This document shows, piece after piece, positions 18,722 through 28,475 of a DNA stretch of 64,000 bases (positions are counted from its first letter, which is position 1; each line of letters opens with the position of its first letter). The DNA is taken from contig NZ_VORA01000001.1 in NCBI RefSeq assembly GCF_008477545.1, forward strand, positions 248,001 to 312,000, written 5' to 3'. The notes beneath the pieces were generated by a model, which did not search any database, was not told where the DNA came from, and worked only from the letters and a program-made list of their open reading frames with translations. Source of the DNA: Roseibium aestuarii (GTDB taxonomy: Bacteria; Pseudomonadota; Alphaproteobacteria; Rhizobiales; Stappiaceae). Both the position numbers and the translations under genes were made by a program.

Positions 18722-19777
18722 TCAGGTCTCAGGGGCCGCGCCGGTCAGATCGGGCAGGTTGTCCTTCAGGAAGATGTCGATCCGGATGCGTTCCTGCCCC
18801 TCCACGATGGGGGCCAGATCGCACAGGGACTTCAGCACACGAATGGCGCTGCGCACCTCGTGGCCCGGGTCCTGGGCAATCACCGCATCCAGCACATCGT
18901 CCTCAAGGGCTGCCCGGGTTTGCGGGGTCAGCTCATGGGCGACAAAGGTGATCTTCCGGTCCGCTGCCGCCTGTTTTAGGGTCTCGATCACCCCCTGATT
19001 GCCGGCCCCGATGTTGTAGAGCCCGATCAGGTCGGGATGCTCGTCGAGCATGCGCCGCAGCAGCGCCGCGTTGCGGTCCGGGTCGTCCCGTCCCTCCAGC
19101 ACGGGAAGGAAGGTCAGATCGGGAAACTCCCGCGCCAGAACATCGGTGCAGCCGCCATAACGCTCCGCATGGTCGCGCAGGCCGAGCGAGCCGGCCAGAA
19201 AGCCGATCTTGCCCTGCCGCCCGCCGAGGAAGCGGCCGAGCAGCCGCCCGGCCACACGGCCTGCGGCATCATTGTTGATGCCGATGAAATGCCGACGGGT
19301 CGAGGCCGGATGGTCCGAGACCAGGGTGACCACATGCACGCCGCGTTCCTGCAGCCGGTCGATGGCGGCCCGCACCTCCGGAAAGGCCGGCGCCACCACG
19401 GCAACCCCGTCGCAGGTCGACCGGTCGAGGATTGCCAGGGTGCCAGTCACCGCATGGGAATCGAAGGCGTCGATGGGGATGATCTCGATGAGCACCCGTT
19501 CCGCCCGCAGGGCATTGGCGCGCTCGCGCGCCTCGCGCACCAGATCCTGCATGAAGCCGTTGGCGCTGTTGGGCAGAAGGAACTTCAGGCGATAGGTCCG
19601 GCGCTTGGCGAGGTTGGCCGCATGCACATCCGGTGTGTAGTTGAGCTCGCGGACGGCCGATTGCACCTTCTCGATGGTGATCTTGCGCACACCGGCACGG
19701 TTGTTCAGCACCCGATCTACCGTGGCAAGACTGACCCCGGCGCGGGCGGCAACATCGTGAATTGTGATTCGGCGCAT
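18722..19777 (-). CDS. LacI-family transcriptional regulator (orphan)
   Basis: 351 aa from ATG 19777 (MRRITIHDVAARAGVSLATV), chosen because the LacI helix-turn-helix starts there; an upstream ATG at 19819 adds an unrelated leader. HTH at 4-24 with hinge helix to ~60, then a periplasmic-binding-like effector domain containing FIGINNDAAGRVAGRLLG and LYNIGAGNQGVIETL. The domain resembles type-1 sugar or polyol sensors. No sugar transport or catabolic genes flank it, so its target is not evident. Confidence 0.9.
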   Translation of the reverse strand: MRRITIHDVAARAGVSLATVDRVLNNRAGVRKITIEKVQSAVRELNYTPDVHAANLAKRRTYRLKFLLPNSANGFMQDLVREARERANALRAERVLIEIIPIDAFDSHAVTGTLAILDRSTCDGVAVVAPAFPEVRAAIDRLQERGVHVVTLVSDHPASTRRHFIGINNDAAGRVAGRLLGRFLGGRQGKIGFLAGSLGLRDHAERYGGCTDVLAREFPDLTFLPVLEGRDDPDRNAALLRRMLDEHPDLIGLYNIGAGNQGVIETLKQAAADRKITFVAHELTPQTRAALEDDVLDAVIAQDPGHEVRSAIRVLKSLCDLAPIVEGQERIRIDIFLKDNLPDLTGAAPET

Positions 19778-19889
19778 GGATCCCCTTTCGTCGGCCCGAG
19801 TATAGCCGCCTGACATCATCCGTCATCCGTGTCGCAACGGCACTCTGGCGCAAAAAGTGACGCCGCCCTGACGGAGGGGAGCGGGAGGG

Positions 19890-21077
19890 TCAGTCCGCCA
19901 GGATCGCGCGGCCTGCCGCATGGCCCGACGACCAGGCCCACTGGAAATTGAAGCCGCCCAGATGGCCGGTCACATCCACCACCTCGCCGATGAAATGCAG
20001 ACCCGGAACCTTGCTGGCTTCCAGACTGCGCGAGGACAGTTCTGCCGTGTCCACGCCGCCGAGCGTCACTTCCGCCGTGCGATAGCCCTCGCTGCCCACC
20101 GGGGTGAGGCGCCAGCCGTTGACCTCCTCGGCCACCCGGGCAAGGACCTTGTTGGAGAGATCCGCCAGCCGTCCGTTCCAGCCGAAGTCCTTGGCAAGTT
20201 CGTCGGCCAGCCGGCCCGGGAGGATGCGGCCCATGGCGGTGCGCAGTTCCTGCTTGGGCGAGGCCGCGCGCGCCGTGATCAGCGCGTCCAGCACGGTTTC
20301 ATCGGGCGCCAGGTTGACGCTCAGCTCCAGACCTTCGCGCCAGTAGGACGAGATCTGCAGGATGGACGGGCCGGAAAGGCCGCGGTGCGTGAACAGGAGC
20401 CCTTCCCGGAAGGTCGTCTTGCCGCAGCTGACCCGCGCATCGAGGCTGACGCCCGCCAGCCGCTGGCACAGGTCCCGGTTCCGGTCGGAGAAGGTGAGGG
20501 GCACGAGCGCCGGGCGGGGCGGCACCACGGCGAGGCCGAAGTGGCGGGCGACCTCATAGCCGAACCCGGTCGCGCCCATCTTCGGAATGGAGGGGCCACC
20601 GGTGGCAATCACCAGGGCGCGGCTCAGCATCGGACCACGGCTGGTCTCCAGCCGGAAGCGGTCATCCGGCTTGCTGATGCCGGTGATCGCGGTCTCCAGG
20701 CTCAGCTTTCCGCCCGCCGCCGACAGTTCCGAGAGCAGCATGTCGATGATGTCCTGCGCACTCGTGTCGCAGAACAGCTGGCCCAGCGTCTTCTCATGCC
20801 AGGGGATCCGGTAGCGATCCACGAGGGCGATGAAGTCGAGTTGGGTGTAGCGCTTCAGGGCAGAGATGCAGAAGCGGGGGGTCTCGGAGAGATAGTTCGC
20901 CGGGCTGGTGTGCAGGTTCGTGAAGTTGCAGCGCCCGCCGCCGGAGATGCGGATTTTCTCGGCCGGCTTGCGCGCATGGTCGAGCACGAGCACACGCAGC
21001 CCGCGCTTGCCCGCTTCGATGGCGCACATGAGGCCAGCCGCCCCGGCGCCCACAACGATGACATCGGTTTCCAACAT
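19890..21077 (-). CDS. NAD(P)/FAD-dependent oxidoreductase, BaiN/HI0933-like flavoprotein
   Basis: 395 aa from ATG 21077 (MLETDVIVVGAGAAGLMCAI). N-terminal Rossmann FAD motif GAGAAG, then the family signatures ISGGGRCNFTN, ATGGPSIPKMGATGFGYEVA and the C-terminal FIGEVVDVTGHLGGFNFQWA that closes on FAD. Members include the bile-acid reductase BaiN and many of unknown role. Substrate unknown. It is divergent from an AraC regulator 119 bp away, which could control it. A second, more distant member of the superfamily is at 42134-43366. Confidence 0.9.
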   Translation of the reverse strand: MLETDVIVVGAGAAGLMCAIEAGKRGLRVLVLDHARKPAEKIRISGGGRCNFTNLHTSPANYLSETPRFCISALKRYTQLDFIALVDRYRIPWHEKTLGQLFCDTSAQDIIDMLLSELSAAGGKLSLETAITGISKPDDRFRLETSRGPMLSRALVIATGGPSIPKMGATGFGYEVARHFGLAVVPPRPALVPLTFSDRNRDLCQRLAGVSLDARVSCGKTTFREGLLFTHRGLSGPSILQISSYWREGLELSVNLAPDETVLDALITARAASPKQELRTAMGRILPGRLADELAKDFGWNGRLADLSNKVLARVAEEVNGWRLTPVGSEGYRTAEVTLGGVDTAELSSRSLEASKVPGLHFIGEVVDVTGHLGGFNFQWAWSSGHAAGRAILAD

Positions 21078-21196
21078 GTCGCCCGCTCTATCCCGAACCG
21101 GGAAACCGCACAAGAAGTGCACGCCTGCCGGCCTGCAAAGTTATTTGACATTTTACGCGCCAGACTTGACGATATGCGACAGCTGGGAGGCGTGGA

Positions 21197-22246
21197 ATGG
21201 GGCAGATCGAGCGCGGAGGCCTGATCGTTGGCGTGGGCGTGATGAGCGTGAGAAGCGCTCTGAAGGCAGCCGGCCATGATTGGGCTGCGCTTGAGCGCAA
21301 GTGCGGTCTCGATCCGGCAGTGAACTATGGCCCCGAAGACCTTGTTTCCCTGCGTGCCTTTGCGGCCTATCACGAAGCGGCGGCCGAAATTTTCGACGAC
21401 GAAGCCTTTGCCCTGCGGATCTCGATTTCAGAACCGATCGGAATTGCCTCGGTCTTTGACTATCTGGCGCTGGCCGCCCCCACGGTGGATCGGGCACTGG
21501 ACAACTGGATCCACTATCAGCGTATTCCCACCACCTCGATCAATATCTCTCGCGAAGCACGGGATGGCCGGACCTATCTGATTTGGGAATTGCCGGACAC
21601 GATTGGCCCCACGGCACAGACCTGCGGATTGATCATCGGCTATTCGGTCACACGCCTGCGCCGGATCTTTGGCGAGAATGAGATCCCGCTCCATGTCGAG
21701 TTTCCGCATCGCGCGCCCGCGAATGATCAGGAGTTCCGCCGGCTTCTGGGACCCAATGTGCGCTTCGGATGCGAACGGCTCAGGCTTGGTTTCCCCGACA
21801 GTGCCCTGGCCCTCAAACCTCAGGACAGCGAGAACAACCTTCTTGCCATCATCGAGCGCTCGGCCCTTGTGCGGATCCAGGATCAGGCCCGCCGTAACGA
21901 CAAGGTCCACCAGATCTCGACGGAGATCAGCGCAAGTCTGAAGGAGGGGGATGCCTCCGTCGATGCGGTAGCCCGTCGTCTCGGCATGTCGCGTCGTGCC
22001 CTTCAGCGCCTGCTGGAAAGTTCGGGCACAAGCTTCCGGGCGCTGCTTGACGAGGTGCGCCAGTCCCTTGCCCTGCGCTATCTCAAGGAAAGCGAGCTGC
22101 AACTCTCGGAAATCGCCTATCTGCTCGGCTATTCGGAACTGAGCGCCTTCTCGCGCGCAGCCAAAGGCTGGTTCGGCGTTCCGCCGCTGCAGGTGCGCCA
22201 GGGAACCGGATCGGCGACCGCCGACGCGGTCGCTCAGGGTAGCTGA
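21197..22246 (+). CDS. AraC-family transcriptional regulator
   Basis: 349 aa from ATG 21197, preceded by GGGAGG at a 7-8 nt spacing; ATG 21242 is a possible shorter start. The N-terminal ~200 residues match the arabinose-binding-like domain of OruR/ArgR-type AraC proteins. The C-terminal ~90 residues hold two helix-turn-helices: DAVARRLGMSRRALQRLL and LSEIAYLLGYSELSAFSRA. Regulators of this layout usually activate amino-acid or amine catabolism. Neighbours are the divergent flavoprotein gene and the convergent betB. Confidence 0.92.
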   Translation: MGQIERGGLIVGVGVMSVRSALKAAGHDWAALERKCGLDPAVNYGPEDLVSLRAFAAYHEAAAEIFDDEAFALRISISEPIGIASVFDYLALAAPTVDRALDNWIHYQRIPTTSINISREARDGRTYLIWELPDTIGPTAQTCGLIIGYSVTRLRRIFGENEIPLHVEFPHRAPANDQEFRRLLGPNVRFGCERLRLGFPDSALALKPQDSENNLLAIIERSALVRIQDQARRNDKVHQISTEISASLKEGDASVDAVARRLGMSRRALQRLLESSGTSFRALLDEVRQSLALRYLKESELQLSEIAYLLGYSELSAFSRAAKGWFGVPPLQVRQGTGSATADAVAQGS

Positions 22247-22303
22247 TGCGCCAAGGCCGCAAGGGTGGGACCCCGGGTGTCGGGGCCGCCGCCGTGGCTC
22301 TTG

Positions 22304-23773
22304 TCAGTAGGCCGCTTCGACGTCGCCGTTTTCCACGTAGACGCTCTTCACCTGTGAATAGGACTCCAGCGCCGCATGGCCGTTTTCCCGGCCGATGCCC
22401 GACGCCTTGTGACCGCCGAAGGGCATTTCCACGGGCGTCAGATTGTAGGTGTTGATCCAGCAGGTGCCCGCCTCCAGATCCTGAACCACCCGGTGGGCGC
22501 GGGTGAGGTCGCGGGTAAAGACCCCGGCGGCCAGACCGTATTCCGTGGCATTGGCGCGGGCGACAACCTCTTCCTCGGTCTCGAAGTCGAGAACGCACAT
22601 GACCGGGCCGAAGATCTCCTCCCTGGCGATGCGCATGTCGTCGCGCACATCGGCAAAGACCGTGGGCTCGACGAAATAGCCTTCGGGAAGGCTCGCCACC
22701 GTCGCCTTGCCGCCGCCGAACACGAGCCGTGCGCCTTCCTCACGGCCGAGCGCCATGTAACCGAGCACCTTCTCGTGCTGGGCGCTGGAAACCAGCGGGC
22801 CCACATTCACGCGTTCGTCCAGCGGGTCGCCGAGCAGGACGCCGGCCTGCGTGCGTTCCTGCAATCGGCGCAGGAGGGCCTCCTTGATGCCCGTCTGCAC
22901 GAAGACGCGGGTGCCATTGGAGCAGATCTGGCCGGTGGAATAGAAGTTGGCGTTGATCGCGGCGGCGACCGCATTCTCGACGTTGGCATCGTCGAAGATG
23001 ATGAGCGGCGACTTGCCGCCCAGTTCGAGCGTCACTTTCTTCAGGTGTTCGCCGGCGAGGGCCGCGACCCGCTTGCCCGTGGCGACCGATCCGGTCAGCG
23101 ACACCTTCGCTGTCAGCGGATGGGAGGCGAGCTGCGCGCCCACACGTCCGTCGCCCTGCACCACATTGAAGACCCCGTCGGGAAGCCCGGCCTCCTTGAA
23201 GATCTCGGCCAGCTTCAGGGCCGAAAGCGGCGTGACTTCGGACGGCTTGAAGACCATGGCATTGCCGCAGGCAAGTGCGGGGGCCGCCTTCCAGCAGGCG
23301 ATCTGGATCGGGTAGTTCCAGGCGCCGATGCCGACGCAAACCCCGAGCGCCTCGCGCCGAGTATAGGCGAAGGTGCCGCCGCCCAGATCGATGTGTTGGC
23401 CTGTCATGGTGGCGGCGAGGCTGGCGAAATAGTCGAGGCTTTCTGCTCCCGAGGCCGCATCGGCGATCAGGGTCTCCTGCAGCGGCTTGCCCGTGTCCAG
23501 GGTCTCCAGCTCTGAGAGCTCCCGGTTGCGCTCGCGCAGAAGCTCGGCCGCCCGACGCAGGATGCGGCTGCGCTCGGCCGGGGCGGTGGCGGCCCACGCC
23601 TTCTGCGCCTTCGCGGCCGTCTCCATGGCCTCGTCGACCAGTGAAGCGCTTGCGAAGGTCAGTTCCGCGATGGTCTCTCCGGTCGCCGGATAAATGGACG
23701 TGAAGCGGTCACCATCGGGGCAGTTCCGGTAGGTGCCGTTGACGAAGTGGGATGCGGTGGGCTGGGCGCGCAT
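22304..23773 (-). CDS. betB: Betaine-aldehyde dehydrogenase
   Basis: 489 aa from ATG 23773. Oxidises betaine aldehyde to glycine betaine with NAD(P)+. It has the aldehyde dehydrogenase motifs [20 protein letters not shown] (cofactor), [12 protein letters not shown] (general base Glu) and [11 protein letters not shown] (catalytic Cys), plus the C-terminal [15 protein letters not shown]. It lies 53 nt downstream of betA, and the order betI-betA-betB on one strand is the usual one in rhizobia, which supports the specific assignment. Confidence 0.95.
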   Translation of the reverse strand: MRAQPTASHFVNGTYRNCPDGDRFTSIYPATGETIAELTFASASLVDEAMETAAKAQKAWAATAPAERSRILRRAAELLRERNRELSELETLDTGKPLQETLIADAASGAESLDYFASLAATMTGQHIDLGGGTFAYTRREALGVCVGIGAWNYPIQIACWKAAPALACGNAMVFKPSEVTPLSALKLAEIFKEAGLPDGVFNVVQGDGRVGAQLASHPLTAKVSLTGSVATGKRVAALAGEHLKKVTLELGGKSPLIIFDDANVENAVAAAINANFYSTGQICSNGTRVFVQTGIKEALLRRLQERTQAGVLLGDPLDERVNVGPLVSSAQHEKVLGYMALGREEGARLVFGGGKATVASLPEGYFVEPTVFADVRDDMRIAREEIFGPVMCVLDFETEEEVVARANATEYGLAAGVFTRDLTRAHRVVQDLEAGTCWINTYNLTPVEMPFGGHKASGIGRENGHAALESYSQVKSVYVENGDVEAAY

Positions 23774-23826
23774 GAGAGCCTCTTTCGGGTCTTTGAAACG
23801 GATAGCGGGACGTCGGGTCTGGCGGA

Positions 23827-25485
23827 TCAGCGCTGGCTGGTCTGCCATTGCGGATGGATCCAGGGTTGCAGGTCGGAGCGGGCCAGCGGCTGCCGGCCCA
23901 GAATGTGATCGGCGGCCTTCTCGCCCACCATGATCGACGGTCCGTTGAGATTGCCATTGGTGATCTGCGGGAAGATCGAGCTGTCGGCAACCCGCAGGCC
24001 GTCAACGCCGATCACCCGGCACTGCGGATCGACCACCGCAAACGGGTCGTCCGCCGCACCCATCCGGCAGGTGCCGCAGGGATGATAGGCGCTTTCCACG
24101 TGCTCGGCGATGAAGGCATTCAGCTCCTCGTCGGACTGAACGTCCGCACCGGGCTGGATCTCCTTGCCGCGATAGGCATCAAAGGCCTGCTGGCCGAAGA
24201 TCTCCCGGGTCAGGCGGATGGCCGCGCGGAAGTCGGCCCAGTCCTCGTCCTTCGACATGTAGTTGAAGAGGATCGACGGCGCGCTGTCAGGATCTGGCGA
24301 GGTCAGGCGGACCCGGCCTCGCGAGGCAGACCGCATCGGTCCCACATGGGCCTGGAACCCGTGCCCCTCGGCTGCGGCCTTGCCGTCATAGCGCACGGCG
24401 AAGGGCAGGAAATGATACTGGATGTCCGGATATTCCACCCCGGCGCGGGACCGGATGAAGGCGCAGGCCTCGAAGTGGTTCGAGGCGCCGAGCCCCTTGC
24501 CCTGAAGCAGCCATTGCAGGCCGATGAAGGCCTTGGACACCGGGTTCCAGTGGCGATAGAGGGTGATCGGCTGGGCGCAGGCCTGCTGGATGTAGAGTTC
24601 CAGATGGTCCTGCAGGTTCTGGCCGACGCCGGGCCGGTCAGCGACAACGTCGAGCCCCAGGGCCGTCAGATCGGCGGCGGGTCCGATGCCTGATTGCAGC
24701 AGGATCTTCGGCGAGTTGATGGCCGAGGCAGAGAGCACCACCTCGCGGCCCGCGCGATACTCCGTCACGCTTCCGCCCACCCGGGCCCGCACCCCGATGG
24801 CCCGCCGGCCGTCGAAGAGCACGCGCTCGACCAGCGCACCCTTGACGAGGCGCAGGTTCGGGCGCTTCAGAGCCGGCTTCAGATAGGCATTGGCAGCCGA
24901 CCAGCGGACCCCCTTGTGCACCGTCATTTCCATGTCGGCGAAGCCTTCCTGCCGCTCGCCGTTATAGTCCTCGGTCAGGCCGTAGCCGGCCTGATGTCCG
25001 GCGGACTTGAAGGCGTCGAAGAGCGGGTTCCACCGCGTGCCGCGCCGCACATGCAGAGGCCCCCTGGTGCCGCGCCAGTCGGGCTGGCCGCCATGGGCGG
25101 TTTCCATGCGCTGGAAATAGGGCAGCACATCGCCATAGGACCAGCCGGACGCGCCCATGGCGTCCCACGTGTCGAAATCGCGGGCGTGACCGCGCACATA
25201 GACCATCCCGTTGATCGAACTCGACCCGCCGACCACCTTGCCGCGCGGGGTCGCCAGTTGGCGGCCGCCCAGATGCGGTTCGGGATCACTGCTGTAGCCC
25301 CAGTCGTAGCGCCGCATGTTCATCGGGTAGGAGAGGGCGGCCGGCATCTGAATGAAGGGTCCGGCGTCCGTGCCGCCGAATTCCAGCACCAGAACGCGGA
25401 TCTTCGAATCCTCGGACAGACGAGCAGCGAGTGCGCAACCGGCGCTTCCTGCGCCAACGATGATGTAGTCGTATGTGTCGGACAT
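23827..25485 (-). CDS. betA: Choline dehydrogenase
   Basis: 552 aa from ATG 25485 ([20 protein letters not shown]); ATG 25494 adds three residues. GMC oxidoreductase: GxGxxG FAD motif, [37 protein letters not shown], and the C-terminal [13 protein letters not shown] with the catalytic His. Membrane-associated FAD enzyme oxidising choline to betaine aldehyde (and further). Second gene of betI-betA-betB. Confidence 0.95.
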   Translation of the reverse strand: MSDTYDYIIVGAGSAGCALAARLSEDSKIRVLVLEFGGTDAGPFIQMPAALSYPMNMRRYDWGYSSDPEPHLGGRQLATPRGKVVGGSSSINGMVYVRGHARDFDTWDAMGASGWSYGDVLPYFQRMETAHGGQPDWRGTRGPLHVRRGTRWNPLFDAFKSAGHQAGYGLTEDYNGERQEGFADMEMTVHKGVRWSAANAYLKPALKRPNLRLVKGALVERVLFDGRRAIGVRARVGGSVTEYRAGREVVLSASAINSPKILLQSGIGPAADLTALGLDVVADRPGVGQNLQDHLELYIQQACAQPITLYRHWNPVSKAFIGLQWLLQGKGLGASNHFEACAFIRSRAGVEYPDIQYHFLPFAVRYDGKAAAEGHGFQAHVGPMRSASRGRVRLTSPDPDSAPSILFNYMSKDEDWADFRAAIRLTREIFGQQAFDAYRGKEIQPGADVQSDEELNAFIAEHVESAYHPCGTCRMGAADDPFAVVDPQCRVIGVDGLRVADSSIFPQITNGNLNGPSIMVGEKAADHILGRQPLARSDLQPWIHPQWQTSQR

Positions 25486-25568
25486 GAGCCTCATGATGCG
25501 AGTACGGGTGAAAAGGAATGTGACCGGCGGATCCGGTCAGAGCGTCTGGGATGGCAGCGGCCCCGAGA

Positions 25569-26180
25569 TCAGGGCTGCGGTGGCGTGAGCGCCGTGGCCC
25601 GATGAATGGCGATCTGGGTCTCGACGTATTCTTCCACCATGGCGATGGCGGCCAGACGATCGGTCTTGCCTTCGCGCAGGGATTGGCGAATCCACACGCC
25701 GTCGATCATCGAGGCGGTGCCTTCCGCCACCTTGCGGGCCGCCGGTGCGGCCATGAAGGACTTGAGATTATGCGCCAGGTTCGATGCGAGCCGGCGTGCA
25801 TAGATCTGCAACAGGCGCCGGTTGCCGGCATGGGATCTGGACTGGACATAGAAGGCCAGCCATGCGGCAATGGTGGCGTCCCGGAACTGCTCGGCGGAGA
25901 AGTTGCCGGCGATGATGGCCGACACCCGGGCCCGCGGCGTGTGGGCACGTTTCAGCTCGTCGCGGATCCCGTCCTGCAGGTCCTTGAGCATGTGCCGCAT
26001 TGTCGCCGCAAGAAGCTGATCCTTGCTGCCGAAGTAATGCAGGGCCAGGCCACTGGACACGCCGGCGCGCCTCGCGATCTCCGCGAGTGTCACCTCGAAG
26101 AATCCACGATCATGGATCGCGGATATCGTCGCGTCGATCAGCGTCTTGCGGCGCTCGCCTTCCATTCCAATACGGGGCAT
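25569..26180 (-). CDS. betI: TetR-family choline-responsive repressor BetI
   Basis: 203 aa. N-terminal TetR helix-turn-helix (TLAEIARRAGVSSGLALHYFGSK) with the BetI-type recognition helix, then an all-helical choline-sensing domain. An SD (AAAGGAG) lies 8 nt before the ATG. BetI represses bet genes in the absence of choline. A perfect 20-bp palindrome at 26211-26230, 30 bp upstream, overlaps the likely betI promoter and borders the divergent choX promoter, so it should autoregulate and control both transcripts. Confidence 0.95.
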   Translation of the reverse strand: MPRIGMEGERRKTLIDATISAIHDRGFFEVTLAEIARRAGVSSGLALHYFGSKDQLLAATMRHMLKDLQDGIRDELKRAHTPRARVSAIIAGNFSAEQFRDATIAAWLAFYVQSRSHAGNRRLLQIYARRLASNLAHNLKSFMAAPAARKVAEGTASMIDGVWIRQSLREGKTDRLAAIAMVEEYVETQIAIHRATALTPPQP

Positions 26181-26210
26181 CGGGCGCTCCTTTCCGCGTC
26201 AGGTTTATTT

Positions 26211-26230
26211 TTGATTGAACGTTCAATCAA
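26211..26230. promoter_or_regulatory. BetI operator, perfect 20-bp palindrome
   Basis: TTGATTGAACGTTCAATCAA, a perfect inverted repeat similar to known BetI sites. Its right half doubles as a minus-strand -35 (TTGATT, 26225-26230) with a -10-like TAAACC at 26202-26207 (17-nt spacer) for betI. Confidence 0.85.
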
Positions 26231-26238
26231 TAAAAAAC

Positions 26239-26268
26239 TTGAAATGGTGAGCGGAAAATGTTTGCTAT
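26239..26268 (+). promoter_or_regulatory. Putative choX promoter
   Basis: TTGAAA (26239-26244), 18-nt spacer, TGCTAT (26263-26268), starting 9 bp after the BetI palindrome. It would give a leader of about 290 nt before choX. The remainder of this 386-bp intergenic region shows no gene. Confidence 0.5.
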
Positions 26269-26566
26269 GGCGCAGATTGCGGAGGGGCAAACAACCGGCG
26301 ACGGTGCGTCCAAGCCTCGAATCTCCCTGATTTTCCGACAGGAGTCGGACCATCGCGGGAGACGGAAATACGACCGCCCGAGGGGGAGACGACCTGTCGT
26401 TTCCACCGCGTGCAGGTCCTTCAGGGTCACGACGTCCGTCGCGGCCATTCTCAGGATCTTCGGTTTCGGGGATTGCTTTCTTCGCGTGTCATCTTGCGCC
26501 TGCCGCTGTCGCGGATGGTGCTCCGATCGCAGCACATCGTGCTGGAAACCCGAAGGAGGATTTTGA

Positions 26567-27514
26567 ATGAACCGTTTTGCAAAACTGTCCGGCGGCGTGG
26601 CTCTCGCGGCCATTCTGGCAAGTGGCCCGGCCCTGGCCGAAGTGTCGGAAGCCTGCAAGACCGTCCGCTTCTCCGACGTGGGCTGGACCGACATCACGGC
26701 AACCACCGCCGCCACCTCTGTTGTCCTGGAAGCCCTCGGCTATGAGCCCGAGACCAAGATCCTCTCGGTTCCGGTCACCTATGCCTCGCTGAAGAACAAG
26801 GACATCGACATCTTCCTCGGCAACTGGATGCCGACCATGGAAGGCGACATCGCGGCCTATCGGGAAGATGGCTCGGTCGAGACCGTTCGGGCCAACCTGG
26901 AAGGCGCGAAATACACCCTCGCCGTTCCGGCCTACACGTTCGAGAAGGGTCTGAAGACCTTCGCCGACATCGCCAAGTTCAAGGACGATCTGGACGGCAA
27001 GATCTATGGCATCGAGCCGGGGAATGACGGCAACCGCCTGATCCTCGACATGGTGGAAGGTGATGCCTTCGGTCTCAAGGGCTTCGATCTGGTCGAATCC
27101 TCCGAGCAGGGCATGCTGGCTCAGGTCGCCCGCGCCAGCAAGCGCAAGGAAGACGTGGTCTTCCTCGGCTGGGCTCCGCACCCGATGAACGCCAATTTCG
27201 AGCTCGAATATCTCGACGGCGGTGATGACTTCTTCGGCCCCAACTACGGCGGCGCCACGGTCTACACCAACGTGCGTGCAGGCTATGTCCAGGAATGCCC
27301 GAACACCGGCAAGCTCCTGAACAACCTCGTCTTCTCCCTCGACATGGAAAACGCGATCATGGCGTCGATCCTGGATGAGGGCATGGATGCGGAACCGGCG
27401 GCAACGGCCTGGCTGAAGTCCAATCCGGACACAGTCAAGGCCTGGCTCGACGGTGTCACCGCTGTTGACGGCACCGACGGCTATGAAGCCGTGAAGGCCA
27501 AGCTCGGCCTCTGA
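26567..27514 (+). CDS. choX: Choline ABC transporter substrate-binding protein
   Basis: 315 aa with a Sec signal peptide ending ALA-EVSEA. Mature protein is an OpuAC-type type II binding protein: FSDVGWTDITATTAAT, IFLGNWMPTMEGD, YGIEPGNDGNR and FLGWAPHPMN match ChoX, in which aromatic side chains and an Asp cage the quaternary amine. A strong SD (AAGGAGG) precedes the ATG. First gene of choXWV, divergent from betIAB. A 12-bp hairpin follows the stop. Confidence 0.95.
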   Translation: MNRFAKLSGGVALAAILASGPALAEVSEACKTVRFSDVGWTDITATTAATSVVLEALGYEPETKILSVPVTYASLKNKDIDIFLGNWMPTMEGDIAAYREDGSVETVRANLEGAKYTLAVPAYTFEKGLKTFADIAKFKDDLDGKIYGIEPGNDGNRLILDMVEGDAFGLKGFDLVESSEQGMLAQVARASKRKEDVVFLGWAPHPMNANFELEYLDGGDDFFGPNYGGATVYTNVRAGYVQECPNTGKLLNNLVFSLDMENAIMASILDEGMDAEPAATAWLKSNPDTVKAWLDGVTAVDGTDGYEAVKAKLGL

Positions 27515-27536
27515 GCTCCACCAGGAAATGATATTG

Positions 27537-27563
27537 CGGACCGGCGAGGCTCTCGCCGGTCCG
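27537..27563 (+). other. Intercistronic stem-loop between choX and choW
   Basis: 12-bp perfect stem (CGGACCGGCGAG / CTCGCCGGTCCG) with a GCT loop, 22 nt after the choX stop. Only TTTC follows, so it is more likely a 3'-end stabiliser or partial attenuator giving excess binding protein than a full terminator. Confidence 0.7.
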
Positions 27564-27629
27564 TTTCGGGTGCTGCAGGGCGCCCCAAGACAAAGCAACA
27601 AGACAAGACATATGCAAGGAGACCGGGTT

Positions 27630-28475
27630 TTGGAGTGGCTGACAGAGCACAAACTGCCCATCGGCAAACTGGCCAAGACTGTCGTGGACTGGCTCACCGA
27701 CAACGCTTACGGCTTTTTTGACGCGATTGCCCTCACCCTCAGGACCATGATCGATGCGATCCTGTGGGTCCTGCAGGCGCCCCATCCCTTCGTGGTCGTT
27801 GCGGCCGCCACCGCCATCGCCTTCGCCGTCCAGCGCCGCTGGACCCTGCCGGCCTTCACGTTTGCCAGCATGCTGCTCATCATCAATCAGGGCTATTGGG
27901 AAGAGACCACCGAGACCCTCGCCCTCGTGATTGCGTCCTCCCTCGTCTGCATGGCCATCGGCGTGCCGGTTGGCGTGGCTGCGGCCCATCGGCCACGCCT
28001 CTTTGCCTTCCTGCGTCCGGTCCTCGACCTGATGCAGACGATCCCGACCTTCGTCTATCTGATCCCGGCACTGATCCTCTTTGGCCTCGGCATGGTTCCG
28101 GGACTCATCGCCACGGTGATCTTCGCCATTCCCGCACCGATCCGCCTGACCCAGCTCGGCGTCTCCTCGACCCCGGAGCATCTGCTGGAAGCCGGCAAGG
28201 CCTTTGGCGCCACCCGCTCCCAACTGCTTTGGAAGATCGAGCTGCCCTATGCCCTGCCGCAGATCATGGCCGGTCTGACCCAGACCATCATGCTGTCGCT
28301 TTCCATGGTCGTGATCGCAGCCCTTGTCGGCGCGGACGGTCTCGGTGTCCCGACCCTGCGTGCGCTGAACTCCGTCGATATCGCCAAGGGCTTCGAGGTG
28401 GGTCTTGCCATCGTCCTTATCGCGATCGTGCTTGACCGCTTCTTCAAGGTGGATGCCGTGGGAGACCGTAAATGA
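27630..28475 (+). CDS. choW: Choline ABC transporter permease
   Basis: 281 aa from a TTG start at 27630, chosen because AAGGAG (27616-27621) lies 8 nt upstream and the product begins (M)EWLTEHKLPIG like known ChoW/ProW proteins. An in-frame ATG at 27612 has no SD. Six or more transmembrane helices with the binding-protein-dependent permease loop EHLLEAGKAFGATRSQLLWKIELP that docks on the ATPase. The choV ATG overlaps its stop by 4 nt. Confidence 0.93.
   Translation: MEWLTEHKLPIGKLAKTVVDWLTDNAYGFFDAIALTLRTMIDAILWVLQAPHPFVVVAAATAIAFAVQRRWTLPAFTFASMLLIINQGYWEETTETLALVIASSLVCMAIGVPVGVAAAHRPRLFAFLRPVLDLMQTIPTFVYLIPALILFGLGMVPGLIATVIFAIPAPIRLTQLGVSSTPEHLLEAGKAFGATRSQLLWKIELPYALPQIMAGLTQTIMLSLSMVVIAALVGADGLGVPTLRALNSVDIAKGFEVGLAIVLIAIVLDRFFKVDAVGDRK

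Noticed and set aside
18690..18725. tRNA-like string (GCCGGAGTGGCTGCCGAA) upstream of the LacI gene's end
   Set aside because: Only a leucine/serine-like 5' part is seen; no matching acceptor, anticodon or T-arm follows before the coding sequence.
22247..22303. GC hairpin between convergent AraC and betB genes
   Set aside because: GGACCCCGGGTGTCGGGGCC can pair but lacks a T-run on either side; too weak to call.
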